A DNA stretch of 64,000 nucleotides from Cellulomonas sp. S1-8 (lineage in GTDB: Bacteria > Actinomycetota > Actinomycetes > Actinomycetales > Cellulomonadaceae), in contig NZ_CP110806.1 of the NCBI RefSeq assembly GCF_026184235.1, positions 682,001 to 746,000 of the forward strand, written 5' to 3'. Numbering within the stretch: position 1 is the stretch's first letter; the number at the start of each line of letters is the position of its first letter. Below the pieces are notes generated by a model. It ran no database searches. It was not told where the DNA came from and worked only from the letters and a program-made list of their open reading frames with translations. The translations under genes were made by a program, and so were the position numbers. Shown here one piece after another: positions 32,733 through 40,938 of the stretch.

Positions 32733-35700
32733 TCAGCCCACGCGCAAGACGCGTGCCGTCGCGGTCGGCAGGTAGCCGTCGTCGCCGAGGTACAGCACCG
32801 TCACGACGGTCGACGACCTGACCGCCGGCAGCCTCACCGCGGCGGCGCCGTCGACCAGCGTGTAGTAGCCGACGGGCCGCACGCCCAGCAGCACGACGAC
32901 CCGGCCGGTGGCGGGCGGCGAACCCGCACCACCGTCGACTCGCACGGTGACGGTCGGGGTGCTCCCCGACGGCACGGTCCACGACTCCGTCGTGAGCGTC
33001 GCCGTCGAGTACCCCTGGATGACCCGCACCTGGCTGGTGCCCTGGGAGGCCTCGACGTCGGCCGTGCCCTCGAAGACCGCCACGAGCGGGTGCGTGCCGA
33101 CCCGCAGGTTCCGCGGCAGCTCGATCGTCGCGGTGCCCGTGAGCCCGTCGACCGTGAGGTCGGCGGTCGCGACGACCCGGCCGCGCTCGCGGATCGTCAC
33201 GGGTCCCGACGGTGCCCAGCTCTGCCCCGTGACCGTCACGGTGGCGACCGCCGGCTGCCCGTACCGCACCACGGCCGGCGTGACCTTCAGCGTGGTGGTC
33301 GACGCCGACGGTGCGAGCTCGATCTCCACGACGGGTGACGACGACGGCGCGTACAAGGGCGTGTCGGGCGTGTACTGCGCGCGCAGCAGGTGCGGACCGG
33401 CACCCAGGGTGTAGCTGCTCCAGACCCCGGCCCCGTCGACGACCTCGGTGGTCCCGAGCTCGGTGTCCCCGTCGTAGAGCGTGAACGTGCCCGTGGCCTC
33501 CCGCGGGCTGACGGTCATCTGGAACAGCGTCTCCTCGCCGGCGATCCACACCGACTCGACGTCCAACGTGGTCGTGGTCTCGATCACGTCGGGCACGGTC
33601 ACCCCGACGACCTGGGCGCGGTCGCCCGTGCCGTTGAGGTGGTGCAGCACCAGCACGTCGGCGTCCGCCGCCCCCGGGCCGCCGTGGACGGCGACGGTCG
33701 CGCCGTCGAACGTCTGGGACACGAAGTCGGCGCCGATGTTCGACTCGAACCACAGCGGCGGGTCGTACGGGTCGACGCTGAACGACTCGACCTCGTCGAC
33801 GATGCCGTCGGCGGGGAAGGCGTAGGAGCTACGCATCTGCGTCCGCACGCCGACCTGCGTGCCCGGCTCGATGCCGAGCGCGGCGAGCGGGATCGGCACG
33901 ACGACCGTGCTGTTGTCGAACGCGCCCATCTCGATGTCGCCGCCGAACGGGTAGAGCAGCTCCGGATCGACGAGCAGGTCGCCCGAGTCCCAGTCGTAGG
34001 TCTCGACGATCGAGTAGTCGGTGTCCGTGAGCTTGCTGACGATCGACGCGACGTCGGTCTCGCCGTCACCGTCGGTGTCGAGCAGGACCCACGGCTGCAG
34101 GGAGTGGCCCAGGACCGCCCAGTCGCCGTCGGTCGCGATGCCGACGCCCAGGTAGCCGTCGGCGGCCGGGTCGCCGCCCGCGGCCTCGACCGCGGGTGCG
34201 CTGGACGCCCAGCCGACGTGCCGGATGTCACCGGCAGCGATCGTCGAGCGGGACGTCTGCGCGTTCGCCGGCAGCTGCTCCAGCCGCGGCGAGTCGGCCG
34301 CGTGGATCAGCGGCGTGGCGAGCCCGTACCAGCCGTCGGACACGACGTCGCGCCCGCTGAACGCGAGCTCGGCCGTCCCCGCCGTCGGGTCGGGGAACGT
34401 GACGTCCGCCGCCTCGAGGTCGGTCGTGGGACGCGGCGTGCCCTGCACGGGCAGCCGCCACTGGGTGTCGCCGGACGTCAGGACGAGGCGGCCGGACACC
34501 TGCGAGACGAACTCGCGCGGGAGCCCCTCGATCTGCTCGACCTGCTGCGTCGGGTCGATGTCGCGCGCGACGCCTGCGGGGTCTGCCGTGAACGTCAGCG
34601 TGACGATCCCGGTGCCGCCGGCGGGCACCCGCAGGCTCGCGGGTGCGGCCGTGATGGTCGCGTCGCCGGACGTGGTGCTCGACGTGACCTGCGTGCTGTA
34701 GGTGCGGGCCGTCGAGCCCAGGTTCTGCACGGTGACGGCCTTGCGGATCGTCACCGGCTCGTCCGCCAGCGGGACGACACCGAAGCTGACGGAGGTCTGC
34801 TGCGGCCGCTCCGCGTTGTACAGGAGCGTCTCGTTGGTGACCGCGGCGAGCGCGTCGACGCGACCGGACCCGACGCGGGCCGGGCCGTAGAACAGGTCGC
34901 CGCCGGCCTCGGTGGCGAGGTCGTGGGTCGCGGTGTTGACGATGGCGGCCTTGATCTGCGCGGCCGACCAGCCCGGGCGGGCCTCGCGGACGAGCGCCGC
35001 GATGCCGGCCACGTGCGGCGCCGCCATGGACGTGCCGTTGTTCGACGTGCCGCCGTTGCCGGAGCCGACGTTCGCGGACACGATCTGCTGGCCGGGTGCC
35101 GCCACGTCGGGCTTGCCCCAGCCGAGGGAGCCGTGCACGCCGCGCGACGACGACGAGCTGAGCGTGTCGGGGGCGACGTCCTGGCGTGCGCTGAGTGCCA
35201 GCGACGGGCCGATCTGCGCGACGAGCGTGCCTGCCTCGATCTCCGGCAGGAGCGTGTCGGTGGCCGCGGCGGTGAGCTGGAACCCGGGGATGGCGGCGTT
35301 GCCGGCGATGCCGGCGGCGAACACGTCGAGCTCGGTCGGCAGGATCACCCCGACCGCGCCTGCGGCCGCGGCGTTGTTGAAGCGCATGCCGGAGCCGCAC
35401 GCGCGGGTCGCGTCGTCGTCGTCCCACCACAGGTAGGCGATCGTGCCGGCGACGGCGGCGGCCTGCTCGGCGGTGAACGCGGTGCAGCCGTCGAACGTGG
35501 CGCCGAGGTAGGTGACGGGCGCCGTGACGTCCTCGCCGGAGTAGCTCACCGAGTTCTGGCCGGCGTACGGGCCGACGAGGGCCTCGTCGGACGCCTCGGT
35601 GACGAGCAGGCCGTCGAACGCGAGGTCCTTGCCGATGGACCAGGCGACCGTCAGGCCCGAGAAGCCGTTGCCGGGGGAGCCGCCGATGTCCTCGATGTCG

Positions 35701-36857
35701 CCCTCGTTGCCGGCGGACAGCACGACGGTCGTGCCCAGCGCGGTGAGCTCGGCGACCTGCGCGGACTCGGGGTCGTCGGCCGGTGCGCCGGCGGCGCCGA
35801 GCGACAGGTTGAGGACGTCGAGCCGGTCGTCGTAGGCGCCGTCACCGTTCGGGTCGGCGGCCCAGTCGAGCGCGAGCGTGGTCAGGTCGGTCGAGCCGGC
35901 GATGTCGCCGAAGACCTTGAGCGCGTAGAGGCCGGCGCGGGGTGCCGTGCCGGGGCCGACGGGCCAGTCGAGCACCGAGGTGAGGGCGGTGTAGTCGCCG
36001 TCGAAGGTCTCGCCGTCGGGCGTGATGCCGTACCCGGCGGCCGTGCCGGCGACGTGGGTGCCGTGCCCGTTGACGTCGATGGGGTTGACGTCGGGGGCGG
36101 GGACGCGCTGCGCGGGCGTGCCGCCGGCGTGGTAGTCGAAGCCCGCGAAGTCGTAGCCGCCGAGGTACTTGGCGGGGTCGAACGAGCCGTCGGGCACCGG
36201 TGCGGTGCCGTCCTCGCCGTACGCGGCCTCGTAGGCCTCGACGGTGCCGGGCCCACCGAAGGCGGCGTGCGTGTAGTCGATGCCGGTGTCGATGACGCCG
36301 ACGGTCACGTCCTGGCCGAGCACGCCCGTGTCCTGCCACGTCGCGAGGGCGCGGGTGAACTCGACCTGCGCGGCGTTGTCGAGCGTGCGCGCGGCGACGA
36401 GCCGCACGGAGAGCACCGTGGGGTCGTCGGCGAGGGCGCGCAGCTGGGCGGCGTCGCCCACGACCAGCGCACCCGACACGAGGTTCGTCACGGTCGCGAG
36501 GCGCTGCGGTGCGGCCTGCGACGTCCGGGCGGCCGCGTCGGACGCCTCGGCCGGGACGAGCTCCTGCGCGGCGTCCTGCGTGGCGTCGGCCGCGGCGAGG
36601 ACCTGGGCGGGGCTGCCGCCGTCGGCCGTGACCTCGACGCCGGACGGCGTCGTCAGCTCGACGAACGCGGTGACGGCGCCCTCCGCCTCGGCGAGCGCGT
36701 CACCGACGCCCTCGACCCTGTCGACGGGGACGTCGCTCGCGACGAGCAGGCCGGACAGGTCGTCCGGTGGTGCCGCGCTCGCCACGGGGGCTGCCAGCAG
36801 GGCGGTGGTGAGGGCGACGGACGCGGCCGTGAGGCCGGCGAGCAGACGACGTGGCAT
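32733..36857 (-). CDS. Secreted subtilisin-like serine protease (S8) with PA insert and Ig-like C-terminus
   Basis: 1374 residues. A signal peptide (RRLLAGLTAASVALTTALLAAPVASA) is followed by an inhibitor-like propeptide. The catalytic triad is Asp190 (VGVIDTGIDY), His265 (NGHGTHVAG) and Ser610 (GTSMAAPHV). Between His and Ser sits a PA domain (YLGATFDGCTAF ... GAVGVILPTE), which explains the wide spacing. After the protease there are Fn3/CARDB-like strands and at least two Ig-like repeats near the end (SASTTTLKVTPAVVRYGQPAVATVTV). Overall plan is that of large secreted actinobacterial subtilases. No sortase motif or C-terminal anchor is seen. The ATG at 36857 is chosen for the signal peptide. 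Confidence 0.93.
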   Translation of the reverse strand: MPRRLLAGLTAASVALTTALLAAPVASAAPPDDLSGLLVASDVPVDRVEGVGDALAEAEGAVTAFVELTTPSGVEVTADGGSPAQVLAAADATQDAAQELVPAEASDAAARTSQAAPQRLATVTNLVSGALVVGDAAQLRALADDPTVLSVRLVAARTLDNAAQVEFTRALATWQDTGVLGQDVTVGVIDTGIDYTHAAFGGPGTVEAYEAAYGEDGTAPVPDGSFDPAKYLGGYDFAGFDYHAGGTPAQRVPAPDVNPIDVNGHGTHVAGTAAGYGITPDGETFDGDYTALTSVLDWPVGPGTAPRAGLYALKVFGDIAGSTDLTTLALDWAADPNGDGAYDDRLDVLNLSLGAAGAPADDPESAQVAELTALGTTVVLSAGNEGDIEDIGGSPGNGFSGLTVAWSIGKDLAFDGLLVTEASDEALVGPYAGQNSVSYSGEDVTAPVTYLGATFDGCTAFTAEQAAAVAGTIAYLWWDDDDATRACGSGMRFNNAAAAGAVGVILPTELDVFAAGIAGNAAIPGFQLTAAATDTLLPEIEAGTLVAQIGPSLALSARQDVAPDTLSSSSSRGVHGSLGWGKPDVAAPGQQIVSANVGSGNGGTSNNGTSMAAPHVAGIAALVREARPGWSAAQIKAAIVNTATHDLATEAGGDLFYGPARVGSGRVDALAAVTNETLLYNAERPQQTSVSFGVVPLADEPVTIRKAVTVQNLGSTARTYSTQVTSSTTSGDATITAAPASLRVPAGGTGIVTLTFTADPAGVARDIDPTQQVEQIEGLPREFVSQVSGRLVLTSGDTQWRLPVQGTPRPTTDLEAADVTFPDPTAGTAELAFSGRDVVSDGWYGLATPLIHAADSPRLEQLPANAQTSRSTIAAGDIRHVGWASSAPAVEAAGGDPAADGYLGVGIATDGDWAVLGHSLQPWVLLDTDGDGETDVASIVSKLTDTDYSIVETYDWDSGDLLVDPELLYPFGGDIEMGAFDNSTVVVPIPLAALGIEPGTQVGVRTQMRSSYAFPADGIVDEVESFSVDPYDPPLWFESNIGADFVSQTFDGATVAVHGGPGAADADVLVLHHLNGTGDRAQVVGVTVPDVIETTTTLDVESVWIAGEETLFQMTVSPREATGTFTLYDGDTELGTTEVVDGAGVWSSYTLGAGPHLLRAQYTPDTPLYAPSSSPVVEIELAPSASTTTLKVTPAVVRYGQPAVATVTVTGQSWAPSGPVTIRERGRVVATADLTVDGLTGTATIELPRNLRVGTHPLVAVFEGTADVEASQGTSQVRVIQGYSTATLTTESWTVPSGSTPTVTVRVDGGAGSPPATGRVVVLLGVRPVGYYTLVDGAAAVRLPAVRSSTVVTVLYLGDDGYLPTATARVLRVG

Positions 36858-37104
36858 GGAAGGCTCATCCCGGTGTGTCGGACGACGAGAAGCGGTCAGG
36901 TGTCGCGGCGGTCGCGGACGACCGCCGGACGTCATACGCGGGTATGGCTGAGGTCACAGCCCCGCACCCTGCGCACGCTACTGACCAGTAGGCGTTTCGT
37001 CACCCCTTCGGGCCAGATTGCCCGTCCGGGTGCTTCGTCGGGTTCGTCGGACCTCTGCGCGCGGTCACGTCGGCCCTGCGCCCAGCAGGGCGTTCAGGGT
37101 GGTC

Positions 37105-37509
37105 TCAGCGTGCGGAGAGGGCGTCGTCGCCCTGCGGCGGCGCGGGTGAACTGTGCAGGACGTGCCCCGGGGTGCGCACCGTCACGATCGGGATCGACCC
37201 GGTGCGCGGCACGTCGGCGGCGGCGGGCGCGGCCGTGAAGCGCGGCTTGCGGCCAGGTCGGCGGCGGAACCGGCGGTCCTCGATGCCCTCGAGCGTCGTC
37301 GCGCGCCAGACGGCGCCGCCGTTGAGGCGACCGTCGGGCGGCGGCAGCCACGGCACCTTGCGGGACAGCCACACGCGGATCGTCGCGTGCTCGACGTCGA
37401 GACGTCGGGCGAGGCGGGCGATGTCGTAGAGGTCGTCGAGCCCGCCGACGTCGGACGCGGGCGGGGGGACGGTGTCGACCACGGCGGGTCGGACGTCGTC
37501 TGCGGGCAC
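37105..37509 (-). CDS. Helix-turn-helix DNA-binding protein (MerR/excisionase-like)
   Basis: 134 residues. YDIARLARRLDVEHATIRVWLSRKVPWLPPPDGRLNGGAVWRATTLEGI is the helix-turn-helix and wing pattern of small MerR/AlpA-like regulators; a strongly basic RRFRRRPGRKPRF tail follows. It is divergent from the VanY gene at 37640, with 130 bp between start codons. It is therefore a candidate to bind the palindrome there (inference). GTG start next to a leaderless -10 box. Confidence 0.78.
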   Translation of the reverse strand: MPADDVRPAVVDTVPPPASDVGGLDDLYDIARLARRLDVEHATIRVWLSRKVPWLPPPDGRLNGGAVWRATTLEGIEDRRFRRRPGRKPRFTAAPAAADVPRTGSIPIVTVRTPGHVLHSSPAPPQGDDALSAR

Positions 37510-37516
37510 GTCTCAG

Positions 37517-37522
37517 AGCGTA
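37517..37522 (-). promoter_or_regulatory. -10 box of a leaderless promoter (HTH gene, minus strand)
   Basis: On the minus strand TACGCT, then CTGAGAC, then the GTG at 37509. Confidence 0.6.
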
Positions 37523-37544
37523 GTGCGCCGACCTGCCCGGGCGT

Positions 37545-37560
37545 GTGACGGCCTGGTAAC
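37545..37560 (+). promoter_or_regulatory. Direct repeat GTGAC-N6-GTAAC, possible MtrA-type site
   Basis: GTGAC at 37545-37549 and GTAAC at 37556-37560, 11 bp apart (one helical turn). This resembles the GTAAC direct repeats bound by the actinobacterial cell-wall regulator MtrA. It lies upstream of a cell-wall peptidase; binding is inference. Confidence 0.35.
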
Positions 37561-37597
37561 AGGATGTGCACACGATCTTCGCGACCCGAAAGGGCTC

Positions 37598-37632
37598 AAG
37601 TGTGCTGGACGATCGTCCGACACACTTAACGT
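37598..37632 (+). promoter_or_regulatory. 30-bp interrupted palindrome overlapping the leaderless vanY-type promoter
   Basis: Arms AAGTGTG and CACACTT flank a central 12-bp palindrome GGACGATCGTCC (37598-37627). The last base is also the first base of the -10 box TAACGT (37627-37632), which is followed by GTTTCGC and the GTG at 37640. A protein bound here would cover the -35 region. Confidence 0.6.
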
Positions 37633-37639
37633 GTTTCGC

Positions 37640-38923
37640 GTGAGTGACAGATTGCCGAGCCGTCGGCGTCGGTCGGCGGGCGGCAGGCATGTCGCCCCAC
37701 GTCCGTCGTCGGCCGCCCTTCCACGCGCCGTGCGCATCTCCGCCGGCCTCCCCACCCGGGTCGCCCAGGGTGGCGTCGCCCTCGGGCTCGTCCTGAGCAT
37801 GGGCGCCGTCGTGGTGACCGCCGACGGCGGGGAGCGGACCGGGCCGACGACCTCGGTCGTCGACGGCGACCTCTCGCTCGCCCGCGCCGCCGCCGACCGC
37901 GCCGCCGCCGCCACGACCGCGCAGATGCGCGTCGAGGCCGTCGAGGCCGCGCAGGTCGCCGTCGACGAGGTGTCGCGCGTCCGGTCCGACGCCGCGCAGG
38001 CCGCCGTCCCCGACGACGCCCTCGCCGAGCTCGACGCCGCGACCGCCGCCCTGCAGGAGGCCATCGAGGGCGTGGACGGCACGGCACTCCTCCAGCGCAG
38101 CAGCTCCGCCTCGCGCAGCTCCGAGCGCACCGAGCCCGCCGCCACCACGACACCGGACGCGGCCGCCCTCGCTGCGACCGCGGAGACCGCCGGCCCGCCG
38201 GCACCGACGACGCCGGCGCCGACGACCGAGGCACCCACGACCGAGGCGTCCGCACCCGACGCCCCCCTGACGTCCGACGCCCCCGCCGTCGACCCCGCGA
38301 CCCCCGCGGACCGGCTCGCGGGCGTGACGCTCCCCGACACCGCGGACCCGGCGACGACGCCCCTGCGTGCGGCGCTCGACCGGGTCAAGCAGGCCGCCGA
38401 GGCCGTGCTCACCACCACCGAGCAGAAGAAGGCCGAGGCCGCCGCCGCGCAGGCCGCCGCCGAGGAGGCCGCGCGCCTCGCCGCCGAGCAGGCCGCCCAG
38501 CGCGCCGCCTGGAAGGCCTCGCTGCGGGGCTACGCGAACGGGAACGTCCCCGCGTCCGCGCTGTGCGCGCTGTCCTTCGACCGCTCCGCGCTGCTGCGGT
38601 GCGACGCCGCCGAGGCGCTCGAGGGGCTCGACGCCGCGTTCGTCGCGGAGTTCGGCACGCACATGGACATCTCCGACACGTACCGCTCCTACTCCGCGCA
38701 GGTCGCGTGCCGTGCCGCCAAGGGCAACATGTGCGCGGCACCCGGCACGTCGAACCACGGGATGGGGGTGGCCGTCGACCTCGGGGGCCGCATCCAGACC
38801 TTCGGGACCGCGCAGCACCAGTGGATGCGCGAGAACGCCCCGGCGTTCCAGTGGACCCTGCCGGACTGGGCGCGCGCCGGGGGCAGCAAGCCCGAGCCGT
38901 GGCACTGGGAGTACGTCGGCTGA
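37640..38923 (+). CDS. M15B D-alanyl-D-alanine carboxypeptidase (VanY type) with long stalk
   Basis: 427 residues. An N-terminal basic segment leads into a membrane helix (about 43-60: GGVALGLVLSMGAVVVTA). A coiled-coil/Ala-rich stalk follows with a Thr/Pro/Ala linker (PAPTTPAPTTEAPTTEASAP) and a second coiled coil (AEAAAAQAAAEEAARLAAEQAAQ). The C-terminal VanY domain has zinc and catalytic residues His373 and Asp380 (GTSNHGMGVAVDLG) and His422 (PEPWHWEYVG). The GTG is chosen for its leaderless -10 box; the longer ORF upstream is not plausible. Paralogue of the gene at 13465, with the same layout but a different stalk. Confidence 0.88.
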   Translation: MSDRLPSRRRRSAGGRHVAPRPSSAALPRAVRISAGLPTRVAQGGVALGLVLSMGAVVVTADGGERTGPTTSVVDGDLSLARAAADRAAAATTAQMRVEAVEAAQVAVDEVSRVRSDAAQAAVPDDALAELDAATAALQEAIEGVDGTALLQRSSSASRSSERTEPAATTTPDAAALAATAETAGPPAPTTPAPTTEAPTTEASAPDAPLTSDAPAVDPATPADRLAGVTLPDTADPATTPLRAALDRVKQAAEAVLTTTEQKKAEAAAAQAAAEEAARLAAEQAAQRAAWKASLRGYANGNVPASALCALSFDRSALLRCDAAEALEGLDAAFVAEFGTHMDISDTYRSYSAQVACRAAKGNMCAAPGTSNHGMGVAVDLGGRIQTFGTAQHQWMRENAPAFQWTLPDWARAGGSKPEPWHWEYVG

Positions 38924-38940
38924 GTCGCCCGTTCGGGCCA

Positions 38941-38946
38941 TACGAT
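38941..38946 (+). promoter_or_regulatory. -10 box of a leaderless promoter (orphan AAA gene)
   Basis: TACGAT, then CGGCTGC, then the ATG at 38954. Confidence 0.55.
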
Positions 38947-38953
38947 CGGCTGC

Positions 38954-40108
38954 ATGACCGAGCCCACGTCCCCCGCGCGCCCGCTGGTCGGGCGCGGGGC
39001 CGAGCTCGACGACATCGACGAGCTGCTGTCGTCCGTGTCGTCCGGCGGCGGCGCGACGGTCCTGCTCGAGGGCGAGGCCGGCGTCGGTCGCACACGCCTC
39101 GTGGAGGCGCTGCAGCGGGCCGCCGAGCTGCTGGACGTCGAGGTCTGCCTCGGCCGGGCCGTCGGCCCGTCGGCGCCGCCCTACGCGCTGCTCACCGACG
39201 CCCTGCTGGGCCCCGCGCCCGGCCGTGACGACCGCGGCCCCGTCGTCGCCGAGCTCACGGCGCTGCTCGAGGTGCTGCCCGCCGACCGGGCAGCCGCGCC
39301 CGCCCGCTTCGGGCGCGCCGACGAGCTGTTCGGGGCGCTCGTGCGGCGCCGTGGCGAGGCCGGGCCCTGGGTGCTGGTGCTCGAGGACGTGCACCTGGCC
39401 GACACCTGCACCCTGCAGCTCCTGTCCGGCCTCGCCGGTCTGGGAGCGCTGCCCCGCGCGCTGACCGTCATGACGATGCGCGCCGTGCCGCACCGCACCG
39501 AGCTCGACGTCGTCGTCGCGGGGTGGACCCGCGCCGGCGCCCGCTACCTCGAGCTGCGGCCGCTGGGTCCCGCGGCGACGCTCGAGCTCGCGCAGCGGCT
39601 GCTGCACGCGAACCCCGGCCCGGCGCTGCGCGGGGTCCTCGCGACCGCCGGCGGCAACCCGCGGCTCGTCGTCGAGATGCTGCGCACGGCCGAGGCCTGC
39701 GGCGTGCTGGAGCGCAGCGGCGGCGTCGTCGAGGCCGTCGGCACGGGCTGGCTCGACGAGCTCGCCGAGGTCGGGCGCGCACACGTGCAGCACCTGGGGC
39801 CGCAGGTCCTGACGATGCTCGGGCAGGCGTCGGTGCTCGGCACGTCGTTCGTCGTCGGGGACCTCGCGGCGCTGGCGGGCGAGCCCGTCACCGAGTGCTG
39901 GCGCACGCTGCGCCACGGCCTGGCCGCGGGCGTCGTGCACGCGCGCGGCGACCGGCTCGTGTTCCGCCACGACCTGGTGCGCACGTCGCTGTACGGGGCG
40001 CTCGACGAGGGGCAGCGCCGCGCGCTGCACGCCCGCGCGGCGTGGGCGCTGCGGGCGGCCGGGGCCCCGGGGCACGTCGTCGCGGCCCACCTCGAACGCG
40101 CGCGATGA
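38954..40108 (+). CDS. Orphan AAA/STAND-like ATPase domain protein without LuxR output domain
   Basis: 384 residues resembling the N-terminal ATPase part of LAL regulators: LVGRGAELDDIDELL, Walker A GEAGVGRTRLVEAL with arginine in place of the catalytic lysine, and WVLVLEDVHLAD as Walker B. It then follows the LAL pattern to HDLVRTSLYGAL and ends, without TPR repeats or helix-turn-helix. The Lys-to-Arg change suggests weak or no ATP hydrolysis. It may be a truncated LAL gene kept as a decoy or scaffold, but this is inference. Confidence 0.75.
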   Translation: MTEPTSPARPLVGRGAELDDIDELLSSVSSGGGATVLLEGEAGVGRTRLVEALQRAAELLDVEVCLGRAVGPSAPPYALLTDALLGPAPGRDDRGPVVAELTALLEVLPADRAAAPARFGRADELFGALVRRRGEAGPWVLVLEDVHLADTCTLQLLSGLAGLGALPRALTVMTMRAVPHRTELDVVVAGWTRAGARYLELRPLGPAATLELAQRLLHANPGPALRGVLATAGGNPRLVVEMLRTAEACGVLERSGGVVEAVGTGWLDELAEVGRAHVQHLGPQVLTMLGQASVLGTSFVVGDLAALAGEPVTECWRTLRHGLAAGVVHARGDRLVFRHDLVRTSLYGALDEGQRRALHARAAWALRAAGAPGHVVAAHLERAR

Positions 40109-40176
40109 CGCCGGGCGCCGCCTAGGGTCGAACCCGGGCGCTGCTCGCGCCCACCACCGACGTACGAGGAGTGGAC

Positions 40177-40617
40177 ATGCCCACGCGCAGCGCACGCACG
40201 GCCTGGAACGGCACCCTGCAGGAAGGTGGCGGCCAGGTCGAGCTGTCCAGCTCGAAGGTCGGCACGTACGACGTGTCGTTCCCGAAGCGCGCGGCCGACG
40301 ACGCCGGGGGCACCACGAGCCCCGAGGAGCTCATCGCCGCGGCGCACTCGTCCTGCTACGCCATGCAGCTGTCGGCGGACATCGCCGCGGCCGGTGGCAC
40401 CCCCGTCGCGCTCGAGGTGACCGCCGACGTGACCCTCGGCCCGGACCCCGCGGGCGGCTTCCGCATCACGGGCATCGCCCTGACGGTCCGCGGCGAGGTC
40501 GAGGGCCTGGACGCGGCCGGCTTCCAGCAGGCCGCCGAGGCCGCCAAGGCCGGCTGCCCGGTCAGCAAGGCCCTGACGGGCACGGAGATCACGCTGGACG
40601 CCGCGCTGGAGTCCTGA
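40177..40617 (+). CDS. OsmC-family peroxiredoxin
   Basis: 146 residues. The two redox cysteines are in AAHSSCYAM and AGCPVSKAL, and SPEELIAAAHSSC is the family signature. The family reduces organic hydroperoxides with thiols. The ATG at 40177 is preferred because GAGGAG lies just before it; a GTG 6 bp upstream falls within that Shine-Dalgarno. A TAGGGT -10 box at 40123-40128 gives a leader of about 45 nt. Confidence 0.92.
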   Translation: MPTRSARTAWNGTLQEGGGQVELSSSKVGTYDVSFPKRAADDAGGTTSPEELIAAAHSSCYAMQLSADIAAAGGTPVALEVTADVTLGPDPAGGFRITGIALTVRGEVEGLDAAGFQQAAEAAKAGCPVSKALTGTEITLDAALES

Positions 40618-40639
40618 GCGGTCCGGGACCTCCGTCCCA

Positions 40640-40668
40640 TGAGGTGAGCCTTCCCTCACCTCTACGTT
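40640..40668 (+). promoter_or_regulatory. IdeR/DtxR-like iron box and leaderless promoter of feoABC
   Basis: TGAGGTGAGCCTTCCCTCA (40640-40658) matches the IdeR/DtxR consensus TTAGGTTAGGCTAACCTAA at 13 of 19 positions and is part of a longer inverted repeat GAGGTGAG-N6-CTCACCTC. The -10 box TACGTT (40663-40668) follows, then GGCGCC and the GTG of feoA. Repression by iron-loaded IdeR/DtxR is the expected mode. Confidence 0.65.
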
Positions 40669-40674
40669 GGCGCC

Positions 40675-40938
40675 GTGGAGCTGAGCGGTGTGCCGACCGG
40701 GGGGTCCGCCCGCGTCGTGGCGATCGACCTGGACGACGGGCCGCGCGTGCGGCTGCGTGAGCTGGGACTGCGACCCGGGGGTGACCTGCGGGTCACCCAC
40801 CGGGGCGCGTTCGGCGGGCTGGTCGTGGCGGTCGGCGCGGACAGGTTCGCCGTCGACGCCCGCACGGCGTCGCACGTGCGCGTCGACGTGGGGCCCGGTA
40901 CGCCGCCCGCGACGGGGACGACGGGCGCGACCTCGTGA
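40675..40938 (+). CDS. feoA: Ferrous iron transport protein A
   Basis: 87 residues of SH3-like FeoA fold: GGSARVVAIDLDDGPRVRLRELGLRPGGDLRVTHRGAFGGLVVAVGADRFAVDARTASHVRV. It assists FeoB at the membrane. Leaderless GTG start. The stop overlaps the feoB start (GTGA). Confidence 0.92.
   Translation: MELSGVPTGGSARVVAIDLDDGPRVRLRELGLRPGGDLRVTHRGAFGGLVVAVGADRFAVDARTASHVRVDVGPGTPPATGTTGATS

Noticed and set aside
33390..37238. Plus-strand open frame of nearly 1300 codons opposite the subtilase
   Set aside because: The subtilase on the minus strand has a full catalytic triad; the opposite frame has no recognisable domain.
39449..39462. Second CelR-like sequence (GGGAGCGCTGCCC)
   Set aside because: It lies inside the coding region of the orphan AAA gene and matches less well than the site at 6636.
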